A stretch of 64,000 bases of DNA from Amycolatopsis nivea (GTDB lineage Bacteria > Actinomycetota > Actinomycetes > Mycobacteriales > Pseudonocardiaceae): the NCBI RefSeq assembly GCF_004522235.1, contig NZ_SDLT01000010.1, forward strand, positions 127,948 through 191,947, given 5' to 3'. Shown piece after piece: positions 43,119 to 51,695 of the stretch. The translations under genes were made by a program, and so were the position numbers. The notes beneath the pieces are model-generated. The model did not search any database and had not been told where the DNA came from. It saw only the letters and a list, made by a program, of their open reading frames with translations. The number at the start of each line of letters is the position of its first letter. Within the stretch, counting starts at the first letter, position 1.

Positions 43119-45047
43119 ATGCGTCCTGCCGACATCGAAGTCCTCGCCGTCCCCGGCCGTCCCGCGCTGCGCGGTGATCTCCTGCTCGCCGCGGTGAGCA
43201 GCCCCGACCTGGAAACCGATCAGTACCGCAGCGCGATCCGGCGGATCTCGCTGTCCGGCGGCGAATCGCCGTGGACGCAAGGTCCGCGCGATTCGTCGCC
43301 GGCCATTTCGCCGGACGGCCGGTGGGTCGCGTTCCTGCGCGCCGGCGACGGCAAGGGCGCGGAAGGCAGTCCGCAGGTGCACGTGATGCCCGTCGACGGC
43401 GGCGAATCGCGGAAGCTCACGTCGCTGCACCTCGGTGCGGACGCGCCGGTGTGGGCCCCGGATTCGCGCTGGCTCGCGTTCACCGCGCGGGAAGCCGAGC
43501 CGGGCCGCTACGGCACCGAGGACGCCGACGAGCGCACGCCGGAGCCCGCCGCCGAGGCGCCGCGGCTGATCACGCGGCTCGACTACCGCATCGACAACGT
43601 CGGCTTCCTGCGCGACCGGCCCAAGCGGCTGTACGTGCTCGACACCTTCGAAGAGGGCGAGCCGGAAGCGGTGACGCCGCGCGACTACAGCGTGAACCAG
43701 CCGGTCTGGACGCCGGACGGCGAGCGGGTGGTCGTGACCGTGCCGCACGACTTCGACCGGACGGAAACGCGCGAGCACGACCTCGTCGCGTTCCCGGTCG
43801 ACGGTGGCGCCCCCGAGGTGCTGGCCGCTTGCGCCGGGTACGCCGATCAGCCGGTGTACGCGTCGGACGGCACGCTCTACTTCTTCGGCACGTCCCATGA
43901 GGACGGTGTCGTCGTCGCTTCCAACATCGGGCTCTACGCAGTCGTGCCGGACGGGAAACCGCGGCGGCTGACCGATGTGGAGACCGTCGACGTCGAGCCC
44001 GGCTCCGGCCCGGCGCTTCCGCTCGGCGATGAGGTCCTGGTCGCGGTGCGCAACCGCGGTGCGGTGGAACTGCGCGCGGTCCAGACGGACGCCGACGGTG
44101 CGAAGCTCGGCGACTTGCGCGTGCTGCACGCCGGGCATTCGGCGGTCCACGGATTCGCCGCGGACGGCGACACGGTTGTCGCGGTAGTGGCCGATTTGGA
44201 CACTGCGGGCGAGCTGGTGGTGCTCGGCTTAGACGGCCCGCGCGTGCTCACCGATTACTCGAAGCCGTTGCGGGACAAGGGTCTTTGCGAGGTCGTGGAG
44301 CTCGAAACGACCGCGCCGGACGGCTACCCGGTGCACGGCTGGCTCGTCCTTCCCGACGGCGAGGGCCCGCACCCGGTGCTGCGCGTGGTGCACGGCGGGC
44401 CGTTCGCCCAGCAGGAATGGACGGTGTTCGACGAGGCGCAGGTGTACGCGTCGGCCGGGTTCGCCGTCGTGCTCGGCAACCCGCGCGGATCGGCCGGATA
44501 CGGGCAGTCGCACGGTACTTCGGTCGTGCACAACATGGGCACCGTCGACGTCGACGACGTGCTCGCCCTGCTCGACAAGGCGCTGGAGCGGCCGGACCTC
44601 GACGCGTCGCGGACCGGGATCATGGGCGGTTCCTACGGCGGGTTCATGACGAGCTGGGTCGCCGCGAAGCACCCGGACCGGTTCCGCGCGGCGTGGAGCG
44701 AGCGCGCGGTGAACGCGTGGGACTCCTTCGCGGGCAGCTCCGACATCGGCTACTACTTCACCGAGGGCTACGTCGGCGCGGACCCCGACGAGCAGCGGCG
44801 CCGCAGCCCGCTCAGCTACGCCGCCGACGTGCGGATCCCGTTCGCCGTCGTGCATTCCGAGCAGGACTGGCGGTGCCCGCTGGAGCAGGCGCAGCGGCAG
44901 TTCGTGGCGCTGCGCCAGGCCGGCGTCGAGACGGAGTTCCTGCTGTTCCCCGGCGAGGGGCACGAGCTGACGCGCTCCGGCAAGCCGCGGCACCGGGTGC
45001 AGCGGTTCGAGGCGGTGCTGGCCTGGTGGTCCCGGCACCTCAGCTGA
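43119..45047 (+). CDS. S9 prolyl oligopeptidase/acylaminoacyl-peptidase family
   Basis: 642 residues. The N-terminal 390 residues form a beta-propeller (repeats such as SPDGRWVAFLRAG, WAPDSRWLAFTAR, WTPDGERVVVTV). The C-terminal alpha/beta hydrolase has the oxyanion loop HGGPFAQ, nucleophile Ser in GGSYGGFMTSW, Asp in SEQDWRCP and His in GEGHELTRSG. It is predicted to cleave short peptides in the cytoplasm; no signal peptide is seen. Exact specificity is unknown. Convergent with the RES toxin gene, overlapping by 8 bp. Confidence 0.93.
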   Translation: MRPADIEVLAVPGRPALRGDLLLAAVSSPDLETDQYRSAIRRISLSGGESPWTQGPRDSSPAISPDGRWVAFLRAGDGKGAEGSPQVHVMPVDGGESRKLTSLHLGADAPVWAPDSRWLAFTAREAEPGRYGTEDADERTPEPAAEAPRLITRLDYRIDNVGFLRDRPKRLYVLDTFEEGEPEAVTPRDYSVNQPVWTPDGERVVVTVPHDFDRTETREHDLVAFPVDGGAPEVLAACAGYADQPVYASDGTLYFFGTSHEDGVVVASNIGLYAVVPDGKPRRLTDVETVDVEPGSGPALPLGDEVLVAVRNRGAVELRAVQTDADGAKLGDLRVLHAGHSAVHGFAADGDTVVAVVADLDTAGELVVLGLDGPRVLTDYSKPLRDKGLCEVVELETTAPDGYPVHGWLVLPDGEGPHPVLRVVHGGPFAQQEWTVFDEAQVYASAGFAVVLGNPRGSAGYGQSHGTSVVHNMGTVDVDDVLALLDKALERPDLDASRTGIMGGSYGGFMTSWVAAKHPDRFRAAWSERAVNAWDSFAGSSDIGYYFTEGYVGADPDEQRRRSPLSYAADVRIPFAVVHSEQDWRCPLEQAQRQFVALRQAGVETEFLLFPGEGHELTRSGKPRHRVQRFEAVLAWWSRHLS

Positions 45048-45696
45048 GCAGCGTGTAGTTCAGCTCCTCGCACACCCGCCCGAGCGGCACGTCGAGCCCC
45101 GGATGGTCCAGCGGAAGCAGGACGTCCGGGGCGATCGGCAGCGCCGCGCCCGCGGGCGGGTCCCACAGGCACAACGAGGGCTTGCCCGCGTCCATCGACG
45201 AGCGGTACCAGAGCCCGTCGAGGTCCGGCATCGCGCCGCGGATCGCCCGCGCCCACGCCTGGGTGATCTTTTTCGGGCCGCTGGAGATCTCCTGCGACGC
45301 GCCGACCCGGGTGGGCCACAGCCCGGTGAGGTCGAGCAGTCGCAGCACGCGCGTCGGGCGCACCACGACCAGCCGCGGGCCGCGCGTCGTGCGGTCGACC
45401 GTCGAGGTCGTCTGGAACACCTCGGCGACGCTCGTGCGCACGGTCAGGCCGAAGTACAGCACGCCGTTGCCCGGGTCGGTGACCGGACGGCCGCCGCGGC
45501 CGGGCTGCTGCTGGTCGAACCGGCCGTGCGGGAGCGGGCCGGTGTAGCGGAAGGTGTTCCACTGCTGCGGATGGTTGCCGTGTGCGGTGAAGATGCGGAC
45601 CAGCCGGGTCTCGGGCTGCACCGAAACCACGTCGTGGCTGCGGTCCAGCCCCTTGACCAGAGCAGACCGCGCCGGAGGCGAGGGGAGCCGGGCCAT
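45040..45696 (-). CDS. RES-domain toxin (NAD+ phosphorylase/hydrolase family)
   Basis: 218 residues. The RES fold is recognised by RIFTAHGNHPQQWNTFRYTG (Arg), VLYFGLTVRTSVAEVF (Tyr and catalytic Glu) and WYRSSMD (Ser near the active site). Relatives such as MbcT degrade NAD+ and kill the cell unless bound by antitoxin. It lies 89 bp downstream of the helix-turn-helix antitoxin gene; the gap contains a hairpin and no clear ribosome site, which may keep expression low. Confidence 0.88.
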   Translation of the reverse strand: MARLPSPPARSALVKGLDRSHDVVSVQPETRLVRIFTAHGNHPQQWNTFRYTGPLPHGRFDQQQPGRGGRPVTDPGNGVLYFGLTVRTSVAEVFQTTSTVDRTTRGPRLVVVRPTRVLRLLDLTGLWPTRVGASQEISSGPKKITQAWARAIRGAMPDLDGLWYRSSMDAGKPSLCLWDPPAGAALPIAPDVLLPLDHPGLDVPLGRVCEELNYTLLS

Positions 45697-45736
45697 GCGG
45701 GGGAGGTCGTCCGTCCTGTGTCGGGGCAGGGGGCGG

Positions 45737-45769
45737 GCCTGCGCCGCGGTGGGCGGGCGGCGCGCAGGC
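45737..45769 (-). promoter_or_regulatory. Hairpin between RES antitoxin and toxin genes
   Basis: GCCTGCGC (45737-45744) and GCGCAGGC (45762-45769). It could act as an attenuator that lowers toxin transcription. Confidence 0.35.
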
Positions 45770-45785
45770 GGGGAAGGTCAGCGGG

Positions 45786-46367
45786 TCAGAACGGCGAGCC
45801 GAGCGTGGCGACGAGCCGGGCCACCTGCTCGGGGTCGCCGCCGGCGAGCAGCCACTGCCGCGGCGTGGCCGGCCGGTCGCTGATCACCAGGTCGGACTGC
45901 GGGGTGTTCATGAACGCGGCGACGACCAGCGCGGGCTGGTCCTCGGGGACGGCGCGCAGCACGGTTTCGAGGCCGGGCAGCACGCCCGCGCCGTTGAACT
46001 GCCACGCGGGCAGCCGCCAGCCCTGGTCCTTCCAGCCGGTGAGCCTGCCTTCCTTGAGGCGGTGCCGGATCCGGCTGTCGTCGACGTTCAGCATCTCGGC
46101 GGCCTGGCCGACCGACAGCGCGGAATCGGCGAGCACGGCGTGCGCGGCGACGGTGCGCGCGCGGAAGTCCGGTTCGCCCTCGTCGCGCGGGCTCAGGTCG
46201 AGCCCCGCGTCGGTCAGCGCGGCGCGCTGGTCGGGGGAGAAGTAGTGCGAGGGGTCGGGGTTGGGCGGCGACAGCCTTCGGGCCGCGTCCTCCACGAGCG
46301 TGAGAAACTCGTTCGCGTCGGCTTTGAGGCCGGCTCTTGCGAGAACGTTCTCCAGCGCTATCGACAT
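45786..46367 (-). CDS. Helix-turn-helix antitoxin of the RES system (Xre/MbcA-like)
   Basis: 193 residues. A central helix-turn-helix ALSVGQAAEMLNVDDSRIRHRLKEGRL lies at about 83-109. The C-terminal part (ATPRQWLLAGGDPEQVARLVATL) resembles the toxin-binding end of Xre/MbcA/ParS antitoxins. The ATG at 46367 is preceded by TAGGCT (46374-46379, minus strand) 6 nt upstream, a leaderless start. It is expected to bind and silence the downstream RES toxin and repress the operon. The N-terminal 80 residues are of unknown role. Confidence 0.83.
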   Translation of the reverse strand: MSIALENVLARAGLKADANEFLTLVEDAARRLSPPNPDPSHYFSPDQRAALTDAGLDLSPRDEGEPDFRARTVAAHAVLADSALSVGQAAEMLNVDDSRIRHRLKEGRLTGWKDQGWRLPAWQFNGAGVLPGLETVLRAVPEDQPALVVAAFMNTPQSDLVISDRPATPRQWLLAGGDPEQVARLVATLGSPF

Positions 46368-46379
46368 ACGCTCAGCCTA

Positions 46380-46900
46380 GCGCGTGTGTGCGGGTTCGTG
46401 CGGTTTCTCGCCTTTTTGTGGGTGAATTCACCAAAGATCGACACGCATCGCACAGAAGTCAACACGATGGGTAGGCGAGTTCGGGCCAGTCTGCCCCGCA
46501 CCGGGTGGCTTGTCCAGGCTTTCGAGTGCTTGACACTCCCGGACCGCCGATTTACGTTGCGAACGAGTAATCGGTTTCCCGCCCTCGGGTGCGGCCCGTG
46601 CTCCGCCGTCCGCGGCGGACGCTGGGGGGACAGGGGGTGGGGCGTGCCTGGCGGCTCGGCGGACCTCCGCCCGGCCGCCAGGCACGTCGTTTCCCCCGGA
46701 TCGCGCTCTCGCCTCGGACGTCTGCGGCGGGTTTCGCCGGGTCTTCCCGGCTCGCCGGATCGTCCGCTGCCCCCGGATGTTCTCGGACGCCGGTCCCGTC
46801 CTCCGGCCTCCTGCGGCTTCTCGTGGGCGGCAAGGACGGTTCTTACCGGCATTGCCACGCACGAGGACCCGCCGGGTGCCGTTGTTGCGCGGGAGTGCGG
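46380..46900. other. Intergenic region of about 520 bp with palindromes only
   Basis: No credible gene. It contains a perfect 13-bp inverted repeat CGTGCCTGGCGGC (46643-46655) / GCCGCCAGGCACG (46674-46686) with an 18-nt loop, and a decayed family C palindrome at 46820-46865. Confidence 0.5.
46820..46865. repeat. Decayed intergenic palindrome, family C
   Basis: It shares GGTTCTTACCGGCATTGCCA with the 41778-41829 element, but the left arm is degraded (TCGTGGGCGGCAAGG). It lies about 35 bp from the lacI stop. Confidence 0.55.
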
Positions 46901-47878
46901 TCAGCGGTGCGAGCTCTGCCGGTCGATCAGCTGCGCGTCCAGGGTCGTGGTGACCGGCTCGCGGGTGCTGTCGGCGATGCGGGCCAGCAGCAATTGCGCG
47001 GCGACCCGGCCGATCTCGTACGCGGGCTGCGCGACGACCGTGAGCGGCGGGTCGATGAGCGTCGTCCACGGGGCGTCGTCGAACGAGACGATGCCGATGT
47101 CGCGCCCGGCCCGCAGGCGCCGTTCCGCGAGCGCCTCCAGCACCCCGATCGCCATCGTGCTGTTGGCGACCAGCAGCGCGTCCGGCGGCTCCGGCTGGTC
47201 CAGCAGGTCCTCGGCGGCGTGGCGGGCGCCTTCCGCGCGGTATTCGGCGCGGCGGAAGACCGCGTTCTCCTCGCCGACCGCGTCGAGGTAGCCCGACAGC
47301 CGGTCGTCGGCGGTGCGCACGCCGGACGGTCCGGTCAGGCACGCCACCCGCCGGTAGCCGTTCGCGACGAGATGCCGGGCCGCCTGCCGCGCGGCGCGGC
47401 GGGTGTCGACGAGCACCTGGTCGCCGTCGGTGCCGGGCAGCGGCCGGTCGACCGCGACCACCGGGATGCCGAGCCGGCGCAGCCGCGTGACGCTCGTCGT
47501 CGGCCCGGTGGGGGAGAGCAGCACGCCCGCGACGCGTTCCTGCAGCGCGACGTCGAGGTACCGGCGCTCCTTGTCCTCGTTCTCGTCGGAATTGCAGAGC
47601 ACGACGGAATACCCGGACACCTGCGCGAGATCCTCGACCCCGCGCGCGATCGAGGTGAAGAACGGGTTCTCGACGTCGGAGATGATCAGCGCGAGCACCG
47701 CGGTTTCCTGGCGGCGCAGGTTTCTCGCCAGTCCGTTCGGGTGATAGCCGAGCTCCTCGGCGGCCTCGAGCACCCGGGCGGCCAGCTCCGGGTCCACTGT
47801 GGACTTGCCGTTCAGGGTCCGCGACACCGTGGCGGTCGAGACGCCTGCCCTGGCGGCGACGTCGCTGATCGTGGCCAC
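46901..47878 (-). CDS. LacI-family transcriptional regulator
   Basis: 325 residues from GTG 47878, preceded by GAGGAGG. The N-terminal DNA-binding domain is canonical (ATISDVAARAGVSTATVSRTLNGKSTVDPEL and hinge GYHPNGLARNL). The ligand domain is of periplasmic sugar-binding type (LALIISDVENPFFTSIARGVED). It is divergent from an FGGY sugar kinase whose promoter overlaps a LacI-type operator, so it most likely represses the kinase in the absence of sugar. Confidence 0.95.
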   Translation of the reverse strand: MATISDVAARAGVSTATVSRTLNGKSTVDPELAARVLEAAEELGYHPNGLARNLRRQETAVLALIISDVENPFFTSIARGVEDLAQVSGYSVVLCNSDENEDKERRYLDVALQERVAGVLLSPTGPTTSVTRLRRLGIPVVAVDRPLPGTDGDQVLVDTRRAARQAARHLVANGYRRVACLTGPSGVRTADDRLSGYLDAVGEENAVFRRAEYRAEGARHAAEDLLDQPEPPDALLVANSTMAIGVLEALAERRLRAGRDIGIVSFDDAPWTTLIDPPLTVVAQPAYEIGRVAAQLLLARIADSTREPVTTTLDAQLIDRQSSHR

Positions 47879-47901
47879 CGAGCCTCCTCGTCCTGGCTTC
47901 C

Positions 47902-47930
47902 TTGACACCCCGGTGACCGCAGAATACCGT
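47902..47930 (+). promoter_or_regulatory. Consensus promoter of the FGGY kinase
   Basis: -35 TTGACA (47902-47907), 17-bp spacer, -10 TACCGT (47925-47930). Together with the -35/-10 pair upstream of the DUF1801 gene, it is one of only two TTGACA promoters noted here. Confidence 0.8.
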
Positions 47931-47933
47931 CCC

Positions 47934-47947
47934 GGTAATCGTTTACC
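47934..47947. promoter_or_regulatory. Probable LacI-family operator
   Basis: GGTAATCGTTTACC, a near-palindrome with central CG typical of LacI-family sites, just downstream of the -10 of the kinase promoter and next to the lacI-type gene. Confidence 0.65.
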
Positions 47948-47970
47948 GTCCGCTTACCGGGGGTGCTGCG

Positions 47971-49449
47971 ATGAAACCGGGCCCGTTGCTCGGCATCGAC
48001 ATCGGCACGTCCAGTTCGAAAGGCGTCCTCGTGGGTGCGGACGGCACTGTACTGGCGCGCGCCGCCCGCCCGCACAGCACCTCCCGCCCGCGCCCCGGCT
48101 GGTTCGAGCACGACGCCGAAACCGTGTGGTGGGCCGGGTTCGCCGAGCTGGTGCGCGATTTGCTGGCCGGCGGCGAGAAACCCGCCGGGCTCGCGGTGAG
48201 CGGCATCGGCCCCGTGCTGCTGCCCGCGGACGCCGACGGCCGACCGCTGCGCCCGGCGATTCTCTACGGCGTCGACACCCGGGCCGGGGCGGAAATCGCC
48301 GAGCTGACCGCCGAACTCGGCGAAGAGTCCATTGTGGAACGCTGCGGGAGCGCGCTGTCGAGCCAGGCGGTCGGCCCGAAGTGGCGGTGGCTGTACCGGC
48401 ACGAATCCGACGTCGCCGCGCGGGCCCGGCAGTTCCTGATGGCGAGTTCGTACCTCGTGCAGCGGCTGACCGGCGAATACGTGCTCGACCACCATTCGGC
48501 GAGCCAGTGCGACCCGATGTACGACCTGCGCGCGGGCGGCTGGGCGGAGGACTGGTCCGCGCTCGTCGCGCCGGGGATCGACCTGCCGCGGCTCGCCTGG
48601 CCGACCGAGGTCGTCGGCACCGTCACCGCCGCGGCGGCCGCCGAGACCGGATTGCCGGCGGGATTGCCGGTCACCTGCGGCACGATCGACGCGTGGGCCG
48701 AGGCGACCAGCGCGGGCGTGCGCGACCCCGGCGACACGATGGTCATGTACGGCACCACGATGTTCCTCGTCCAGGCCGTCGCCGAGGCCCGTCCGGTGTC
48801 CGGGCTGTGGGCGACGCGCGGGGTTTTCCCGGGCAGCTTTTCGCTGGCGGCGGGGATGGCGACGTCCGGCGCGATCACCGACTGGCTGCGGGAACTCTTC
48901 GACGGCGACTTCGCCGAGCTGGTCGCTTCGGCCGGTCGGGTTCCGGCCGGCAGCCGCGGATTGCTGATGCTGCCGTACTTCGCGGGCGAGCGGACTCCGG
49001 TGCCGGATCCGTTGGCGCGCGGGCTGATCGCCGGGCTGACCACCTCGCACGGCCGGGCGGAGCTGTACCGCGCGGCGTTGGAGGGGACGGCATACGGGGT
49101 GCGGCACAACCTTTCCGCGATGGGCGCTCCCGCGCGCCGGTTGGTGGCGGTCGGCGGTGGCACCCAGGGACGGGTGTGGACGGGGATCGTCAGCGATGTG
49201 ACCCGGACGCCGCAGCATCTTCCGACGGAAACTGTCGGCGCGTGCTTCGGGGACGCGTACCTGGCGGCGGTGGCGATCGGGTTGGAGCCGGATATCGAGG
49301 CGTGGAACCCGGTTGCCGAGGTGATCGAGCCGGATCCGGGCCGGGCGGACCGGTACGACGAGTTTTACGCGCATTACCGGGCGTTGTATCCGGCTACTGT
49401 GGAGACGGCGCATTTCCTTGCGCGCCAACAGGATTTGGCGGCGGAGTGA
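47971..49449 (+). CDS. FGGY-family carbohydrate kinase (xylulokinase-like)
   Basis: 492 residues. N-terminal ATPase-fold phosphate loop LGIDIGTSSSKGVLV; substrate-loop region GYGVDTRAG-like segment ILYGVDTRA; second-domain signature AVGGGTQGRVWTGIVSDV and GDAYLAAVAIG. It phosphorylates a sugar or sugar alcohol in the cytoplasm; residues do not settle whether xylulose, ribulose or another. ATG 47971 has GGGGG upstream. Controlled by a divergent LacI regulator. The 3' end overlaps the convergent AraC gene by 56 bp. Confidence 0.92.
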   Translation: MKPGPLLGIDIGTSSSKGVLVGADGTVLARAARPHSTSRPRPGWFEHDAETVWWAGFAELVRDLLAGGEKPAGLAVSGIGPVLLPADADGRPLRPAILYGVDTRAGAEIAELTAELGEESIVERCGSALSSQAVGPKWRWLYRHESDVAARARQFLMASSYLVQRLTGEYVLDHHSASQCDPMYDLRAGGWAEDWSALVAPGIDLPRLAWPTEVVGTVTAAAAAETGLPAGLPVTCGTIDAWAEATSAGVRDPGDTMVMYGTTMFLVQAVAEARPVSGLWATRGVFPGSFSLAAGMATSGAITDWLRELFDGDFAELVASAGRVPAGSRGLLMLPYFAGERTPVPDPLARGLIAGLTTSHGRAELYRAALEGTAYGVRHNLSAMGAPARRLVAVGGGTQGRVWTGIVSDVTRTPQHLPTETVGACFGDAYLAAVAIGLEPDIEAWNPVAEVIEPDPGRADRYDEFYAHYRALYPATVETAHFLARQQDLAAE

Positions 49450-50218
49450 GTCGCCCGGCGAAGTAGGCGCCCGGGGTGAGGCCGGTGAGGGCGCGGCATT
49501 CGCGGGTGAGGTGCGGCTGATCGGAGTACCCGGCTGCGACGGCCAGCTCGGTGAGGGTTGCGGTGGCCGGTGCGAGCGCGATGGCTCGTTGCAGGCGCAG
49601 GATGCGGCGGTAGGTGGCCGGTCCATAGCCGACGGCGAGAGTGAAAAGCCGACGTGCCTGCCGTTCGCTTCGGCTCGGTTGAGCCGGAGACCAGGCGGAG
49701 TGGTCGGCTTTCGATGACGGTCGCACGCCCGGGTGCGTCGATTGCCCCGCGGCGGGGGCTTCTCCTTCGCCTTGGCCCAGAATCCCGGCGGACTCGGCGG
49801 CGAGTCGCGCCAGCATCCGCTCCACCACCGGATCCGGGGCAGCTGCCTGCTCCGTCGCGATGTCGGCCATCGCGTCGGCGAGGTCGCGGCCGCTGAGGAT
49901 TTCGTCGGCGAGAGCTGCGCCGCGGCGGTTCCACAGGTCCGGCAGCGAGACGCGGCTGTCGCGCAGTTCGTCCGCGCCCACGCCGAGCATCGCGGCCGCC
50001 GCTCCCGGCCGGAAGCGCAGACCGCGCAGCCGCGTGCCGGGCGGGAACACCGACGTCCACGCAGTCGTGTCCGGCCCGGCCACGAAAACCTGGCCGGCGC
50101 CGGCGACCAGGTCCACGCAGCCGTCCGGGACGATCCGCTTCGGGCCGGGCTCGGCCGACTCCCAGCGGCACCGCACGAGGCGGCGCAGCGAGTGCGGCGG
50201 CGGGCTTTCCGAGTACAC
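49394..50218 (-). CDS. AraC-family transcriptional regulator
   Basis: 274 residues from GTG 50218. The N-terminal ligand domain (DUF6597/AraC-like, RIVPDGCVDLVAG and RGLRFRPGAAAAMLG) is followed by the double helix-turn-helix (GYGPATYRRILRLQRAI, LTELAVAAGYSDQPHLTRECRALTGLTPGAYF). A weak GATGAT lies 6 nt before the start. Divergent from a NUDIX gene across 39 bp, which may be its target. Confidence 0.88.
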   Translation of the reverse strand: MYSESPPPHSLRRLVRCRWESAEPGPKRIVPDGCVDLVAGAGQVFVAGPDTTAWTSVFPPGTRLRGLRFRPGAAAAMLGVGADELRDSRVSLPDLWNRRGAALADEILSGRDLADAMADIATEQAAAPDPVVERMLARLAAESAGILGQGEGEAPAAGQSTHPGVRPSSKADHSAWSPAQPSRSERQARRLFTLAVGYGPATYRRILRLQRAIALAPATATLTELAVAAGYSDQPHLTRECRALTGLTPGAYFAGRLTPPPNPVGAQGNAPSPQ

Positions 50219-50257
50219 CCCGCGATCATCCCTCGCGGGTACGACAAAATGGCGCCC

Positions 50258-50656
50258 ATGACCCCGATCGATGCCCTGGCCTGGGTCCACGTGCGGGACC
50301 GGCGGCTGCTGTCCGTCCGCACGACCGGCAAGGAAAAGTTCTATCTCCCCGGCGGCAAGCGCGAACCGGGGGAGGGCGACGTCGAGGGGCTGTGCCGGGA
50401 GATCCGCGAGGAACTGGGCGTCGCGCTCGACCCGCTCAGCTTCCGTTTCTTCGCGCTGCTCGACGAGCAGGCGGACGGATTCGCCGACGGCCGCCGCGTC
50501 CGGATGACCTGCTACACCGCCGACCACGCCGGCGAACCGGAGCCGTCGGCGGAGATCGCCGAGGCCGCCTGGCTGCGCGCCGCGGACGCCGCCGCCTGCC
50601 CGCCCGCCGGACAGCGCGTGCTGCGGATGCTGGCCGACGCCGGGCTCGTCGACTGA
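50258..50656 (+). CDS. NUDIX hydrolase
   Basis: 132 residues with the Nudix box GGKREPGEGDVEGLCREIREELGV (G-x5-E...REUXEE), which binds Mg2+ and cleaves nucleoside-diphosphate-X compounds. The start ATG 50258 has CAAAAT (50245-50250) 7 nt upstream, a weaker leaderless -10. The longer in-frame ORF overlaps the AraC gene and is not credible. The substrate is unknown. Confidence 0.9.
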   Translation: MTPIDALAWVHVRDRRLLSVRTTGKEKFYLPGGKREPGEGDVEGLCREIREELGVALDPLSFRFFALLDEQADGFADGRRVRMTCYTADHAGEPEPSAEIAEAAWLRAADAAACPPAGQRVLRMLADAGLVD

Positions 50657-50854
50657 TCACCCTGCGTCAACCGGGGGATGCGCGAGCGTCATCGGCATCG
50701 TGCGTGGTGATCGTGCTCGTACGCGCACGTCCCCTACCCCCATCAGGGTGAAATGGAGCTGATTTTCTCGGGTTGGCTAACGCCGTGTAACGGTCTGGCG
50801 AAGAACCAGACGTCGCACTCGCGGGAAGTGCGCTCGAGAAGAGAAGACCTCTCC

Positions 50855-51334
50855 ATGGGTGTTCCTGGCGCGACCCGGCCCACGGCGGCCCGGGGGGAAT
50901 CGGGCAGGCTGCGGCCGCTCGGAAGCGCGGTGGTCGTGGTCGGCGTCATCGCCGTCGCGGTCACTGTCGCGTGGTACGTCATGCCGAAAGCGACCCCGGA
51001 CCGGCCCGCACCGGCCGCGTCGGTGCCGTCGGTCACCGTCGAACCCGCGATCGTGCGCGAGGTGACCCGCACGGTCGTCTACGAACTGGCCGGCGAGGAC
51101 GTCGCGCACAACCTCACCTACGTCGCGACCGGCGGCGACCTCGAACAACAGGCCGAGGTGCGGCTGCCCTGGTCGGTGACCGTGCAGCGGAAGGCTCCCG
51201 CCGAGCAGCCGGTGTTCAGCAGCCTGGTCGCGCAGAGCACCGGGGCGCTGCTGTGCCGGATCCGGGTGGACGGGCAGGTGGTCGCGGAGAAATCGGTGGC
51301 CGGGGAGGGGCGGCAGCTCAGCTGCAGCGCCTGA
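50855..51334 (+). CDS. MmpS-family membrane-anchored protein (orphan)
   Basis: 159 residues from ATG 50855. A single N-terminal TM helix (GSAVVVVGVIAVAVTVAWYVM, about 24-44) is followed by an exported domain with the MmpS pattern: TVVYELAGEDVAHNLTYV, LPWSVTV, SSLVAQSTGALLCRIRVDGQVVAEKS. MmpS proteins assist MmpL lipid exporters in mycobacteria, but no MmpL gene is adjacent. An in-frame ATG at 50753 would add 34 residues ahead of the TM and lacks a ribosome site. Confidence 0.8.
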   Translation: MGVPGATRPTAARGESGRLRPLGSAVVVVGVIAVAVTVAWYVMPKATPDRPAPAASVPSVTVEPAIVREVTRTVVYELAGEDVAHNLTYVATGGDLEQQAEVRLPWSVTVQRKAPAEQPVFSSLVAQSTGALLCRIRVDGQVVAEKSVAGEGRQLSCSA

Positions 51335-51360
51335 CTCGGGCTGGAAGGCCGCGGGGGATC

Positions 51361-51600
51361 GGCAGAGCGGACCCCGCCCGCTTGCGGCACGCCGAGTTGC
51401 TCTCGCGGAAGCGCTTGATCGGGGCGGGGCGAAGCTCTCCGGGGCCGCGCTGGCATCGGCGGGACGGATCCCGCCCGGCTGCAGCGCGCCGAGTTGTTCT
51501 CGCGGAAGCGTGTGACCAGGGAGGCTTGAAGCTCGCCGGGCCGCGCAGGTGGCATAGCGAGCCCGTCCACTCGCCAGCACACCAAGCTGTCCTCACGAAC
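51361..51600. repeat. Degenerate tandem repeat, unit about 97 bp, 2.5 copies
   Basis: Block GCCGAGTTG.TCTCGCGGAAGCG recurs at 51391 and 51488, and a weaker copy (GCCAGCACACCAAGCTG) starts near 51583, giving spacings of 97 and 95 bp. The region 51335-51682 has no credible gene. Confidence 0.65.
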
Positions 51601-51695
51601 CTCCGCCGCGCCTGCCCGGGAAGCCCCGCAGCGTCAACCAGCGAAAGCGGCCCGCTTCACCGCCCCGAACCCGGCTCTGCGGCAGGATCACCTCC

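Noticed and set aside
46552-46833. Small minus-strand ORFs in the gap before the LacI gene
   Set aside because: Arg/Pro-rich, no ribosome site, overlapping inverted repeats; composition like noncoding high-GC sequence.
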